DNA of 64,000 nucleotides from Isoetes taiwanensis (Eukaryota > Streptophyta > Lycopodiopsida > Isoetales > Isoetaceae): assembly GCA_021234155.1 (NCBI GenBank), contig JAJEKV010000033.1:8050635-8114634 (forward strand). The letters are read 5' to 3'. Shown here piece after piece: positions 46,341 to 58,299 of this stretch. Numbering within the stretch: the first letter of the stretch is position 1; every line of letters starts with the position of its first letter. The position numbers were made by a program, and so were the translations under genes. Below the pieces are notes generated by a model. That model searched no databases. It had not been told where the DNA came from and was given only the letters and a program-made list of their open reading frames with translations.

Positions 46341-46414
46341 GGCATGCATGCAATCATTAGAATAGAAGAATAGGCACAATAGAATGCTTCCCCAACTTAT
46401 GCATGCGTAATAAA

Positions 46415-46600
46415 ATAACAAGGTGCTGCGCACGGAGGGTTGCCCTCCGTGACCTGAGAGTGAAATGGCTTAAATCACACTTCAAAGTCATGTTTTCGAG
46501 CATATACTGACATATACTTGGAATATGCCACAAACCCACATGGATGAGGGTTTTCCCCTTAGGGGCAACCCAAGAAACTGGACTCAAACATATCAGTGGA
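46415..46600 (-). repeat. Interspersed repeat with a perfect 9-bp hairpin
   Basis: cacggaggg-ttg-ccctccgtg (46,432-46,452) is a perfect stem-loop. The segment also shares gtgggtttgtggcatat with 37,460 and cttaggggcaaccca with 37,430 (inverted). A weaker relative with agggttgccctc is at 57,892. Confidence 0.65.
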
Positions 46601-46706
46601 ATGCTATTTCCATGCCCAATTCATAATTCATAAGGCCCATCTCACTTAGTCGTTTACGTAAAGCATGGTAAAAAAAATCAAGATTGATAAAATATTTATG
46701 TACATA

Positions 46707-47070
46707 TTTTTTTTTTTTGAAGAACTGTGTCAGCAATATATTAAAAGAATGGTAATGTTACAAAGCAAGTGAGGAGGAAGGAGAACTGCCCCAAAGAGAC
46801 AGTGATACCTCGACACTCCACAACAACTGCAACTCTACTGCTGTACAAACTGGCCATCACCATCTACCACACCCAAGAAGTCCCGCCAAATGGAAAACTT
46901 CCGCTCTACTAATCCCGGGAACACCAAAAAGCTTTGAAATAGCTTGTACCTGAGTCGAGGAATCAGAGAGGCTGCAGGCTGCTGAATCCCCTGAAAGATC
47001 CACAACCGCCGCCGCTTCCAAATCAACCACACCAACCAAGCCACGCACAGATGCAAGGCTTGCACAGACG
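46707..47070 (-). mobile_element. 5'-truncated L1-type LINE tail
   Basis: The minus strand reads LCVAWLVWLIWKRRRLWIFQ, typical of the C-terminal end of plant L1 ORF2 (W-x-IWK-xR). It is followed by a 3' untranslated part with ttttaatatatt and a poly(A) run (46,708-46,720 as T on the plus strand). Confidence 0.65.
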
Positions 47071-47822
47071 CTAGGTTATAATGTCTTATAGACCTTGCAA
47101 AGATTGTAAATCAGTATAGTTCATTTTATAGGCCATGCAAAATCTGCATATTGGCTTAGACAACAATAAGAAAATTTTGGGGTTTGCATCGAACTTGTAC
47201 GAAAGAAACCTAGAAATTGTAATTTTTTGCGTCATAGATATTGGAAGAATAGGTTAGAGGATTTTGATTCCATATAATAATTTTCAATTCCAACAAGCTC
47301 TGAGAGTATCGGACATTGAGTTTATTCGTATGCCTGTCTGATGCTGGTCTTTTCACACTGTTCTAAAAAAACGAAGAATTGTATATGCCTAAACAATCAT
47401 AAAACTATATAAATTAGTGTCCAATGTAGTGCACACATTTGAAAACCATGTTTCGCTTGTGTTTAACAACCATATGGTTTTCTTAGTGGAGAGGATAGGT
47501 AGCAACTACATAGAATAAGGTCTTTTGATATGTCTTCATTACTAATAACCGCCATTGGAAATATTACCACTTTTACTGCCAAACATGTTTTCAACTTCAA
47601 CAAATAATCCCTACTTTGTGGTGCTATAGAATTACCCCAAGCAGTAAAAATTGTAAGGCACTCTTGTCAACCAATTACCAGATTTTCACTTACCAACCAG
47701 TCCAAACTATGATCAAATGAGTGTGGCCAGTCTTCTATTCTTCACTGTGCAGAATATGAGGGTTATGTCCAAGAAAAGTCCTCGTCCTCAAATTTAAGTT
47801 ATTCCGATGGGGGGTGGCAATG
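47071..47822. other. Interval without recognised features
   Basis: No supported coding or repeat feature. Confidence 0.4.
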
Positions 47823-48180
47823 TTAAATAGTTTTCAATAAGGAAATTGTAAGAAGAGAAATGCCTAGGGCTTTAGTTACTGTCTTACATGGTGAGATGAC
47901 TCCTTTTGTTTCCGTAATTGTAGGATACAATAACAAAAGAAAAGTTACCTTCTTTTTAGCTCGTGTTGTGCCACTTGATGCTTGAATCAAGCTGATCAAT
48001 GGTTTGATCAATGGTTTGACTGCCTCTGCTTCTACAATCTCTGTTTTATTCTTAGGGAAAATAAAAAGATTGAACAATGTTGTTGCAGCATCCTTCTTAC
48101 CACAAAACATCCCGTAGATTAGAAAATCTACTAGAAGTGGAATTGCACCAGATCCACCAGTCATTTCCTTTCATTTACAT
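47823..48180 (-). pseudogene. U-box-type ARM-repeat fragment (PUB-like)
   Basis: The minus strand reads SGAIPLLVDFLIYGMFCGKK, then DAATTLFNLFIFPKNKTEIV and AVKPLIKPLISLIQASSG. This closely follows the ARM repeats of plant U-box E3 ligases (GAIPxLVxLL, GKKDAATALFNLSI). Those repeats bind the ubiquitylation target. No U-box is present, the fragment spans under two repeats, and the text degenerates after SSG. It begins exactly where the copia pol frame to its right ends, on the same strand. Confidence 0.8.
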
Positions 48181-49800
48181 TTCCTGGTATAATCATCAAT
48201 GAATGTGATAAAATACCTTTTGCTTGTCCTACCTCTGACATTCAAAGGTCCACACAAGTCAGTATGAACCAATTCCAGTATCTCCTTACTTCTTTTCTTT
48301 GCTTTGAGGAAAGGCAATCTATTAATTTTGCCTAGCATGCATCCTTCACATATATGCCCTTTTTCCTCATTTTCATATTTGATGAGTCCTTTCTTTGCTA
48401 ATAACTTGAGATTGTTTGCATGAGTGTGTGCTAATCTATTGTGCCACATCTCAAATTCTGACAGCATCAACATTTGACAAGGTAAATCATCGACATGCTC
48501 AAACTGAAATAGTTTACCAACTCGCTTAGCATGAAACTTAATTTCATTATTCAACCATATGTTACAGCCAACATCATCAAACACTACTCTGTAACCCAAA
48601 TCAACTAACTGGCTAACAGATATAAGATTTTTGATAATTCCAGGTACACACAAAACATTTTTAATGTTCACTATATTTCCTTGCAAATCCCATAGCTGCA
48701 ATAATCCCCTTCCTTCAATCTTTTGCAAGGCTCCATTTCCTACTTGCACACTTTTGGCTTCTCCTTGTTCCAAATTTTTAAGCAAACGAGCAGAGTGGAC
48801 TACTGATCTTTCAGCTCCACTATCAACTACAAGGGCATGAGATAACTTGTTAGCATTGTTCTTATTTTCAACAATCGAATTCAGCAAGTTTACCTCATCT
48901 TCATCAACAATCTTTTCACCTTCTTCGTGTTCTTGTGCAATAAAAGCACCAGCAGATTTCCTGCCTTCCCCTCGACCTCTTGATGCACCTCTTCCTCTGC
49001 TAGAGCTGCCTCTACCTCTTCCAAGTTCCCTTGGAGTAGGACACTTAGATGCCAAGTGGCCTTGACCACCATGTGTAGCAGTAAAACTCTTTTTTCTTGA
49101 GCTTAGGACAATTACTTTTGACATGACCAGGTTCATGACAGAAATAACATATGATTTTATCTTGTCTTTTACCAGCATACAAAATTTCAGTTTCCTCTTC
49201 AACTCCTTTTACAACCCTTTTTTGCTCCACCTCTGTTCTAATAATTGTTTCAGCCTCTTCCCTGTTCTTAGCAATGTTTCTTATAAATAAACTCAGCTGA
49301 TCATTATCTACAATTGCTCTAGCAACTGCTAAAACCTGGTATCTCTCAGTGAGATCTACTCCAGCCCCACTAAGATCAGCCACTATATTATCAAACTTGT
49401 TAAAAAAGTCTGAGACATCATCCTCGTCATGTAACTTAAGATTTCTGAGCTCTTTATCCAATAAATCTATTTGTGATGAGGTTTTCTCTTCATAATGTTT
49501 GAGCATAAACATCCACATCTCCCTAGGACTCTTGTTTCTCAATTTTAGCCTAATTGTAGGACTAACCTTTGAAGCAATGATTCCTTGTGCCTCTTTCACT
49601 TTGGCCAAACTAGATCGACCCCTAGCTCCACTGCTTTCTCCAGAGGTAACTTCTTCACTACTGGCAGCATCTCCTTCCTGTCCCTTTGCAGCAGAGGCAT
49701 TAACAACACTGGAACTTGCAACTGTGGTTGCAACACCTGTAGTAGGATCCACAAGATCCCACAAGTCTTCTACTTCCAACACATGTTTCACAGCATCCTT
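48181..49800 (-). pseudogene. copia gag-protease-integrase (truncated)
   Basis: Gag (49,045-49,791) has an LWDLVDPTT start region and zinc knuckle CYFCHEPGHVKSNC. After a frame change near 49,050-49,200 the second frame carries a possible extra knuckle remnant (GHLASKCP) and a GRGR-rich linker. Then come protease VVDSGAERSV, the pre-integrase HNRLAH...CEGCMLGK finger and the first integrase motif HTDLCGPL, ending at FIDDYTRK. Serine in place of the usual H/S-H after GAE is a variant of the family's SGATSH. The catalytic D64-like aspartate is present but the second D and the E are lost. Confidence 0.9.
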
Positions 49801-49887
49801 CCAGATCTGGAAACCAGGCCCTCCTTTGTAAACTTCAATTTGCTAACAATCCAGCTCCAAAACGGCTAGACATATCTCCCAACCTGT

Positions 49888-49899
49888 GCTCTGATACCA
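49888..49899 (-). promoter_or_regulatory. Primer binding site (tRNA-iMet 3' end)
   Basis: tggtatcagagc on the minus strand, two bases after the LTR, is the standard plant copia primer site. Confidence 0.95.
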
Positions 49900-49901
49900 A
49901 A

Positions 49902-50421
49902 TGTTAGAATCAAAGCTTAGGATATGAACTCAAGTATACCAAGTATAAGCTTCTGCCTCTTCCAACCCGCACCTATCACTTCATCTGCAATAGATACATA
50001 CATCTATCCCCATCATCCCTATATATATGAATATTTTCTTGCCAATCTGGACATATCCACTTGTCAAATCGTGCATGCCCTTCATATAGAAAGTTTTCCA
50101 ACTTGCCTAGATAATAGGATGCCCTGCTGTCCTTAAGTTCCAGCTGTCGTTGACTTTGACCGTTGACCAGTCAACCCAAAACCCTAAGTGGCGGGCAGGG
50201 GGTACCAAGCGATTTCTGGCGGGCGTAGCAACCTCAGGGTAGTACCTGCCGCCACTTTTCAATTTCAGAGCTTTTCTTTCTTGCATTCACTGCCACTGCT
50301 TCTCATGAATGCTTGTATGAATCCTCATTAGCCTAGGGGAGCCAAAATGTGGTCACTAATCCCCTTATGTGCTCGAATATCACATGACACACTCTTATGC
50401 AATGACCTCATTTTTCTAACA
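49902..50421 (-). repeat. 5' LTR of the minus-strand copia (520 bp)
   Basis: It runs from tgttagaaaaatg to gattctaaca, with TG...CA ends and matching inverted termini (tgttaga/tctaaca). Confidence 0.9.
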
Positions 50422-50429
50422 CTCTAGGC

Positions 50430-52351
50430 AGCCACCACTCAAGTACAAACTCTCAAAGACAGCCTCCAACATAAGCATGATATTTTGTTACAAACCCGTG
50501 AGGCTCTCCAAGCTGAACAGGACAAAGAGCGCCACGCTAGAAGATCAGCAAGCTCAACTGCAAGCCACCATTCAAGAACTTCTGGCTCAAAGATAAAGAT
50601 AAAATTCTTGCTGACAGCCAGGCTTTGTACACAGGGTTAAATAAAGATTACACCAGTCAGCTCCACCTAGTTGCCCAAAGAGATGACCGCATCTCTGCTC
50701 TAGAAGGTCAGTTAGCAGCGCTTCAGACACAGGTCACGCCTTTACAAGCTCAGCTTACAGACGCTTAGAAGCAAAAGCTGATTGATGACACAGAAATTGC
50801 AAGTCTTCAGTTACAACTTTCTACTCAAGGACCCTCCTCTTCACAGGTCACGCACTCTCATCAGAAATTCCGCGATAAGTCCCGTCTTCTAGCTGAGAAG
50901 GATCATAAACTTCGTGACTTGGAACATCAGCTGCAGCAGGCTATTCAATCTGCTGAAGAAGCTCAGAGTCAGCACGAGACATACTTTCAGTTAGCTCTTA
51001 CAATTCCAAGAGATTTCTCAACTCCCACAAGCTATCTGGACTATGTTCTCTCACGCCATCATCTCTTCCTGCTTAAATGGTACTCAGCAAATGGCGAAAT
51101 TCATGAGCCCTTGAGCAGCACTGATCTCCTCACTATTTGGCCTGACCTCTCCATCGAAGACAAAGGTTTTTTTTGCGCTCTCTTGGTCTATGGCCTTCTT
51201 ACTTGTGATGATCAGGCATTTTTCATTTTTCGCCTGATTCAACCTATGGCCTATGTCATTTATGATTTTTATCTGACAGATACTCTGGACAAGTTTGATG
51301 ATGGGCAAAGCCGTGCTTTCCGTGGCAATGAACTTACAAAATGGATTTTGCTGCCCGAAAACAAATACTTGCAGGATCCAACTCGCGCCACCACCTTCAA
51401 GGAGGAATATATGCCAGAGCTTGCTCATCACCTTCCCCTATGGATTGCTGAAACACTACAACGAGTCCGGAAAAATTTGTCTGAAGATATGGGGATTCAG
51501 TTTGCGCAAATTTATTTACAGCATTTTGGAGGTTACAACATCTTTCGTGCTTATCTTGACAGTCAGACCATTCCCACGGAATAGGTCTCTCCTCCTGTGC
51601 ACACACTGCTCACCTGTTCAGACTGGGAACAATGGTGTCAGATCTTAGATCCTGAGCTCCCTAAGGAATTTCGTGAATAGGCCCAGAAGCCCACGATGCA
51701 GCCTCCTCCTGAAAATCATCTGTATGCATCTCTGGAAGTGCCCCCACGCCGTCAGTATCTCACATCTGATTGGCGTTCCCATTTTGGACCCCCGTTCTGG
51801 CTGGTCATGCAGATTGGATGCCTGCTCATATCTCTACAGACCTCAGGTGGGATCCACGTTTTGTTCGCCGCTCTGTCTGGCAAGAGGGTGACACCTTGGA
51901 GCAAAATCGAAATTGGATCTATATCCCCAATGAACGAGGATGGCAGACGCCTACTCAAGCCATCTTGGGTCTTATCTAGTTTTTGAAGCGTGCTGCTACC
52001 TCTCCGAATCCCTCAGTTCATCGTCAAGCCGAATTCTGTGCAGCATTGAAGTGTCTTCTCCTGTGTTCTTTTGCATGCAAGCGACCCATTTATTATTGCA
52101 ATCCCAATGCTAGTGCAAGTGTTTTTGGCCTTCAGGCATGTCATCTCATGGAATGCCAGTATGTACCTGTAGAGGCTCACCGTGCCCTTGAGGACATGGT
52201 GCAGTCTGGATTTCTCCTTGACGCGACCCCTTCAATTGGTCTCAACACTCCGGAGGCCCTCAAGGAATGGCAAGAACTTATCACAAAGTATCACTCCAGG
52301 CCACGCCCTCATAGCCGTCAAGATGATTTCCAACAGGTTCCTGGTCAATGA
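50430..52351 (+). pseudogene. Decayed coiled-coil reading frame of unknown family
   Basis: The first 500 bases, across several frame breaks, encode long heptad-like text (LQTREALQAEQDKERHARR, RDLEHQLQQAIQSAEEAQSQ). An open part (50,919-51,584) has SYLDYVLSRHHLFLLKWY, LTIWPDLSIEDKGFFCALLV and LRNLSEDMG-like text; more follows to 52,351 with three breaks. I do not recognise the family. Lying upstream of a polypurine tract and LTR-like start, it could be an extra or gag-like frame of an LTR element. The minus-strand copia LTR abuts its left end. Confidence 0.5.
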
Positions 52352-53049
52352 TGATTTTAATGGTACTATATCGTAATATCGGTGTCACTATTTTGGCGAT
52401 AATCTTATATGGGAAACTTTTTTGGAAGGCGATAAATTTTGTCCCTTTACGAATGCGTGTGGCGATAAAGATTAATCACTAAAGTATTTGTTTAGTACTT
52501 GTGATATGTCTAAAATCTTACCATAGTATTGTTGTCATGAGGTAATATAATGACACACATAAGTGACACTAGATAATGTCATAAGCTCCCATTTTGTTTT
52601 GTTGATTATATCTGGGAGTATTATATCCCATGGTTAAAGACATCAAATGGTATGGTTTTACCATATTCTATAGACATTTAAGGCATAGTTATTGCACAAA
52701 TCATAATTTGACAACTTCACCTCTATACTCCCTAGCTCTATGGAATTGGTAAGTTCATGTTTTTAGGTAGGCGATTTGTTTGAGATTTAAGAATGAGATT
52801 AGTGATAGAGAGGCGAAAAAGCTCCTTTACTAAGTCCATATAATTGGCAAATGTGGTAGAAGACAGAAGGTTTCTCCAACAAAATTTGGCGAATTAATCT
52901 CATTATTTTACTGAAGGAATCCTACTAAATATAGTGGCAAAATTTTCAAAATCCAAAAATATAGCAATTTTGTGATAAATAGCCACTAAAATCAATGCTT
53001 CCGCCTCCTGAGACTGTTCCTGCTTATCTCTCCACTGAGTGTCATTTGG
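52352..53049. other. AT-rich interval before the polypurine tract
   Basis: There is mostly no coding sequence. The last 70 bases could encode LPPPETVPAYLST, which resembles the end of a gypsy polyprotein. Confidence 0.4.
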
Positions 53050-53230
53050 TAGGGGGGAGTGTTAGTCTTGTACCTCCAGGAGCAGGACTATTCTTGAGGA
53101 CCATGGAGCCGGGCAGGAATAAGGCACAATAAATATGCGCCTTTGTAAATAGCATCCTCTGTTTTTTTTTTAACAAATTTTCTTATTTGTACTGTTATGT
53201 TGTCAGGGAGAGGGCTGGATGCAACAACTA
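53050..53230 (+). mobile_element. Polypurine tract and LTR-like start
   Basis: taggggggag (53,050-53,059) is followed by tgttagtcttgtacctccag. The layout fits the junction of an internal region and a 3' LTR. The LTR's right end could not be located, and no 5' partner lies in the window. Confidence 0.5.
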
Positions 53231-53437
53231 TCTAAAAATATTGAGCAACTGCATTGCAATCACTCCAGGCAAAAATCTAAAGAAAAAAAGTGTTCTTCTT
53301 GTGCTTAGTGTGGCAGAATGTGTTCCTTCCAATGTTGTGAAAACTACAAAAGATGCTATGTAAGATTAAAATGCTAGATAAGTCCACTCTCAATGATAAT
53401 AATAAGGTCGAGAAAAAAATAGTGTGATGTTCCCCGC

Positions 53438-53462
53438 AAGTATACGACGCCCTGTCGTATAC
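53438..53462. repeat. Perfect 10-bp stem-loop
   Basis: agtatacgac-gccct-gtcgtatact. Confidence 0.8.
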
Positions 53463-55150
53463 TCTATAGAAAATCCCCCATCCAACATCGTTTGCCACAT
53501 GGGCCCTTCGTTGTTTAGGGTCTGGGTTCGGGATCTCTTGCAAGACAGTCCTCTATGAGGACCCTTGGATCAAACAGGAGAATCCTGGCTGAGTGTCACG
53601 CGGGATTTTGCAAGAGAACAAAAGGAAAAGATATGAATGAATCGACACACAATAATGAAGAGAAATCAGACTTTCTTGATATCAATGTGTATACACAAGC
53701 TCTCAGAAATCGAGAGGAAAACAAGAGATAAGGGCTAATGCTCATCTAAAAATATGAGTTCTATCTCTACTCATATATATAGGACAATGGCCTTGGGCCC
53801 AAAATCTCTTGTTACCAAATCCTGGATCAGAGCCTGATTTTCAGGGAATCTGGCAGCACCTTCTTTATGTGTCTGGAATCTCGCTGACTCTGGAGTGAAC
53901 TTCCACGGGGGCCATCATTTGTCCGTTCTGGGTCTCTTCTTGGACCCGGGCGTGGTCTTCTGCGTGGACTTCGGTGGGGCCATGGGCCTACTACCCGATG
54001 CTTGACCTGGTACTTGCTCCTTGAAATATACATATTGCTTTTTTTGTAAAATGAGCTACAAACATCATCATATGTGGGAGAGTTATCTGGTGTAGTTGTG
54101 TATCCTGATGTAATAGTGACAAAACTTCCATACCATGCAGCAACAGCAGATCATGATGCATTACCTGCAGCTGCACCTGGTTTATGTTGAAGGAAGGGGC
54201 TTTTAAATGACTTCATAGATGCAGCAACAGGCGGATACTAAAACATCCCCTATAACAATCCTTATCTCAGTTAAAGCATGATGGCAGAATCTTATCATAT
54301 TGAGCTCTAAACCCTTAAGAAATCCATATTGACCTAACCCTAATGAAATCTTCACTGCAAGCTCTAATATAATAATCTACATCATCCTTCTTCTCCTGAA
54401 CTTCATTGGATATAAACTGAGAAATACTTGATGATATTTTTCCCCAATGTGTGCATAGAAGCATGAGGAAACACATCTAAGACCTCATAACGAGTCCTCA
54501 TTGGGACGGATAGAATAAATTATTGAGGTACAAATATGAAAAAATTAATGGTTCATTGCCTGAGAGCCAAAGCGTCTGAAATGAAGTGCTGTGGGACAGG
54601 GGATTACACCATCGGAGGGGCCTTCAACATTCGACCTTATTCACTGGTCGAACGTTCCAACCGAAAATCATGTTGACTCTCCAGTTTTTGATACAAATGA
54701 CAACAAACTTTTGCCACTTTGGCCGCTGATCCCCGCTGCACGGATAACTAGTGATCGCCTCAACCCTTGCTAATAATCAATTGTACTCTAAACCATAGAA
54801 TCAAAAGTGAAAGAATGTGGAAGAGGAAAGAAGGAATTTTTGTTATTTTCTAATTTCTTAAACTGTTGATGCAAAAATATATAGATCCAATGGCTTAGAT
54901 TCAATTTGATCTAGGTGGCAATCAACGTGGATAGGCTAGAATTGCACGAATTGTTGTAAGGGGGGTTAGGTAAGCCTGCTAATAATAGAAAATAAGACAA
55001 AATCATTTGAAAGCGAACATGACACATGCTCGAATGTGGCATGAGATTGCAGTGAAACCCTCCAACAATTACATAATTAAAGATGCTCTCATACAATTTT
55101 AACAAGAAAATAAAACAAAATCATTTGAGAGCAAAAATGACACATACTTT
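53463..55150. other. Interval without recognised genes
   Basis: A 60-codon plus frame at 54,591-54,773 (FDLIHWSNVPTENHVDSPVF) has unremarkable composition and no known match. The rest is AT-rich without support for genes. Confidence 0.4.
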
Positions 55151-55151
55151 T

Positions 55152-56290
55152 TGAATTGAATTGAATTTATTGTGCACAGAGATAACAAACAAAAAAACAA
55201 AAGGCAGTCAACCTGTTACTATCCAAGATTAGAAAACTCCCGCCCCAATGGGTTTACGAGAAAAATCCTTCGCAGTGATAGGCTTGCTGACAAACTATAC
55301 ATTTGTACATGGCTATGTGATATGATCAGGATTATAATTGAGCTCTCCTAGATGTAAGATGCCAGTGCTTCTATCACAAGTGTGTTCATCATTACATGTA
55401 GTTAGGTATAATTAACTTCTCCTCATGTCCAGATAGATGCGAATGCTGGGCAGTGCTGAAGAGTGTGGTCCTCATTTTCAATAACTTTCAGATGGCAGCA
55501 TTGACAACAAATGCTCTGTTCTTACTCTTCTCGCTGGGGCCCATCTGCTTGTCTTGATTCTTAGTTAGTATGCTCCTGTGCGAATGGAGGCAATCGCTCT
55601 ACGTTTTTTTAATGGGCAAATCTGGTACCATTTTGGAACCCTAACAAGTGTCAGATTAATCTGGTTTTTATAGTAAAATGTTTTTACCAACTCCAAAGCA
55701 CCGTGATCCCAGAGTTTACTTTGAAAGCATGTGCCCGGATATTGTTTAAGATGATTGCGGTCCTCATCATTAGGCACTTGTATGCTTGCTCCCGTACATT
55801 CCATCTGGAGAACTAGGTGGATTGCTTCTCCTTTCATCAAGCTTTAAGGTGTGTTGGTTCCATGACTATTCTGTAGGCGAGATTTGGAAAATATGAGTCC
55901 CCCATGCTTACTATTTTCTGGCAATATATTAATGTGACGCTCCAGAGAAGCTCTTTGAAGAGGTAGAAACCCCGCCTCTTGCAGAAGAATTTGATATGGG
56001 ACTGTGGACTTGACTCTCACGGGTTCCCATACTTACACTCCATATAGAACAACTGGCTCCATCAACACCCTGGACAACTGCGATCGGTGTGACAAGTCGT
56101 AAAGCTCTGCTCTGTGACGGTTGTTCTGCATCGCATAGAAAGCCTTCCAATCTGCCATCACCTATTGTCTATTTACAAGTGTCCTGATATGTTGTTGTGG
56201 TGAACTCTATTCCTAGGTACTTGTATATTTGCATTACTTCCATATCTTGACCTCGATAGGTAAATTGAGGTTGTTTCTATTGCCTCAAGG
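55152..56290 (-). mobile_element. LINE 3' part (minus strand), third copy of the family
   Basis: Minus-strand pieces in order are YLGIEFTTTTYQD (about 56,215), FYAMQNNRHRAELYDLSHRS (about 56,120), then TCFQSKLWDHGALELVKTFY (55,565-55,840). The 3' untranslated part matches 32,060-32,240. The tail is (GAATT)3 (55,152-55,168). Confidence 0.75.
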
Positions 56291-56470
56291 ATGATACCAG
56301 TAGCACCTTGGTTTTGGGCAAGTTGACATGCATTCCAGTTGCTTAGCAGAAAGTACTCAGGGCATCCAGATGCTCCTACATCCTCGTTAGAGTATATGCT
56401 AGAGGTCCACGTCATATGCTTACAGCGTAAACAAATATTTGGAACAACTGATTTACAACCATACATGCAG

Positions 56471-56762
56471 AAACTTACCAAATTCTTCTGCAAAATTTCT
56501 CTGGAAACATATGAACAGTATGCAATACTACAAACAAGCTGCAACCTATAATGCCTCAAAGCCACCTAAAAAGCATACTTAGCAATACATGCAATGACCT
56601 GCACACACACACAAGATGGGGCAAAAACTTCCCAAGTTCTTCTACAGAATTTATTTGAAAACATATGAATATGATGCAACACTATAACAAAGCTGCAACC
56701 TATAATGCCTCAAAACCACATGAGAAGCAAACTTAGCAGCACATGCAATGATCTGTACACAA
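56471..56762. repeat. Tandem repeat, two units of ~153 bp
   Basis: From aaacttac-aa-ttcttct to gcaatgacctg-acac, the second unit begins at 56,624. Both contain aagctgcaacctataatgcc. Confidence 0.85.
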
Positions 56763-57140
56763 TAGAGACATCTAAGAACATGCTATAGCTTCAGACCTTT
56801 TTCCCTAAAACAACATATAGTACATAGCTATGCCCTTCCAACTGCTATCTCACAACACAACTACCTTAAATTTATTGCGCAAGTAAAAAATCTAGATATA
56901 AGAAGTCTGCATACTATAGAGCACTAAAAAACATCCCAGCAGGTTGGAACAGATTTACATCATGTTTGCCAAAATATCTATACCTTACTGACCTATCGTT
57001 TGCCAAAAGACACCTGCATTGGAATAACTTAACCGGGTAACTTAACATCCCATGTTCCTGATAGCTCCAAAGTCATTTCATTGTTACCCTCAGCTTGCAT
57101 GTATCAAAATCATTTGCAGGCAATTATGGACTTCACCAGG
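56763..57140. other. Interval without recognised features
   Basis: AT-rich with no supported feature. Confidence 0.35.
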
Positions 57141-57300
57141 GAGGCGAGATCAAATTTCATCAGCTACAGCTGAAGATAATATAGGGTCTAGGACATGCAA
57201 AGGTAGACTGTCACCACAGAGGGAAGATTGAATTTCATCAGCTGGAGCAGAAGGTAAAATAGGGTCTGGAATATGCGAAGGTGGACTTTCACTAGTAAAG
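57141..57300 (-). repeat. Two 78-bp units, possibly coding
   Basis: The units are offset by 78 bases (26 codons). On the minus strand both stay open and read PDPILPSAPADEI and LDPILSSAVADEI. This suggests an exon with a repeated 26-residue unit. Confidence 0.55.
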
Positions 57301-57649
57301 TTGCAAATTGGAGCATGAAAGTCTGTATAACCAATTGGGTTTTAGTTCATGCTTGGCCAGTTATCTACCCGACTTGGAATCTATACTTTTTTTTATTAGG
57401 GTAGAGTTCTAAGACTCTGCTTGAACCGAGCTTGTACTTCCCATTCGTAATACTTTTAGATAGATGCTAATATATTGAAATAAAACGTTAATATATTCTC
57501 CACTAACCTATTGTATCAAAAAAATTTTCAATGTTTGTAGAAGCAATTGACATAACAACAAGTGTCTTTTTGTGCTTGCAAGAGCAGTTGGTTGAGTGCC
57601 CATAGTTTTTCTAGTTCTTGCAGTCTTCTTATTCTTTTTTATTGACCCT

Positions 57650-57850
57650 TGGCTTCTTTATTTTTCTTTGCCTATGTCCTGTACCAGGTGCAACAGAACC
57701 ATTTGGAGGTCTGATTTCTTTTGATACACCTTTTCTTCCAACTTTCACATGTTTTCTAGTTCCTCGCTCTATTGGAGCTTGATCATGTGGTTCTTCCGCT
57801 GCAACAACTTCTTTCCTGCAAGTTCTGCTAGTCTAATATCATGAAACATG
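57650..57850 (-). other. Short basic minus-strand frame
   Basis: The text RKHVKVGRKGVSKEIRPPNG and RQRKIKKPRVNKKE is open and strongly basic, possibly an exon of the same decayed gene as 57,141-57,300. No family is recognised. Confidence 0.3.
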
Positions 57851-58299
57851 CACTAGTCTACATAATAAAACAACAAGATGTTATTGCACAGAGGGTTGCC
57901 CTCATGGAAAGGATCCAAACTAAAAAACTTGAAATTTTATTATAAGAAGAAATAGAGAACCACGGCCTCAGGCTCTGAGGTTAGAGTCTGATTTGTAAAT
58001 ACAGTGAGGACGCCGATGGCAGGCATGTTATTGTATGTATTCGCTTCTTGGAAATGAATGTCTTAAAATCTACAGTCATGCTTCATTACAAATTTGACTA
58101 AATTGTAAAAATGATTTGTGGAAAGGCCAAATTTTGCAATCACAAAAATGGCAGGAGGTGATGCCTCTCATTCACAGCAGTCTTCTGCATCGTAAGCTTC
58201 CTCCGTTTTGAGGTTAAACCCATCACAACATGGAAATCCCGTATCGAATACTTCTGCTACGTTACCACAGAAAGGAAGCCCACCTACCAAAGTTACAAA

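Larger units (their letters stand above)
48181..50421 (-). mobile_element. Ty1/copia element, 3' half missing (minus strand)
   Basis: The element starts at a complete 5' LTR (49,902-50,421) and ends abruptly in the integrase coding region at about 48,181. Reverse transcriptase, RNase H and the 3' LTR are absent. It is a different family from the copia at 26-31 kb, as shown by LTR, primer site and protein text. Confidence 0.9.

Noticed and set aside
51752-51958. Minus-strand frame within the coiled-coil region
   Set aside because: The plus-strand frame has the coherent protein text; this one is incidental.
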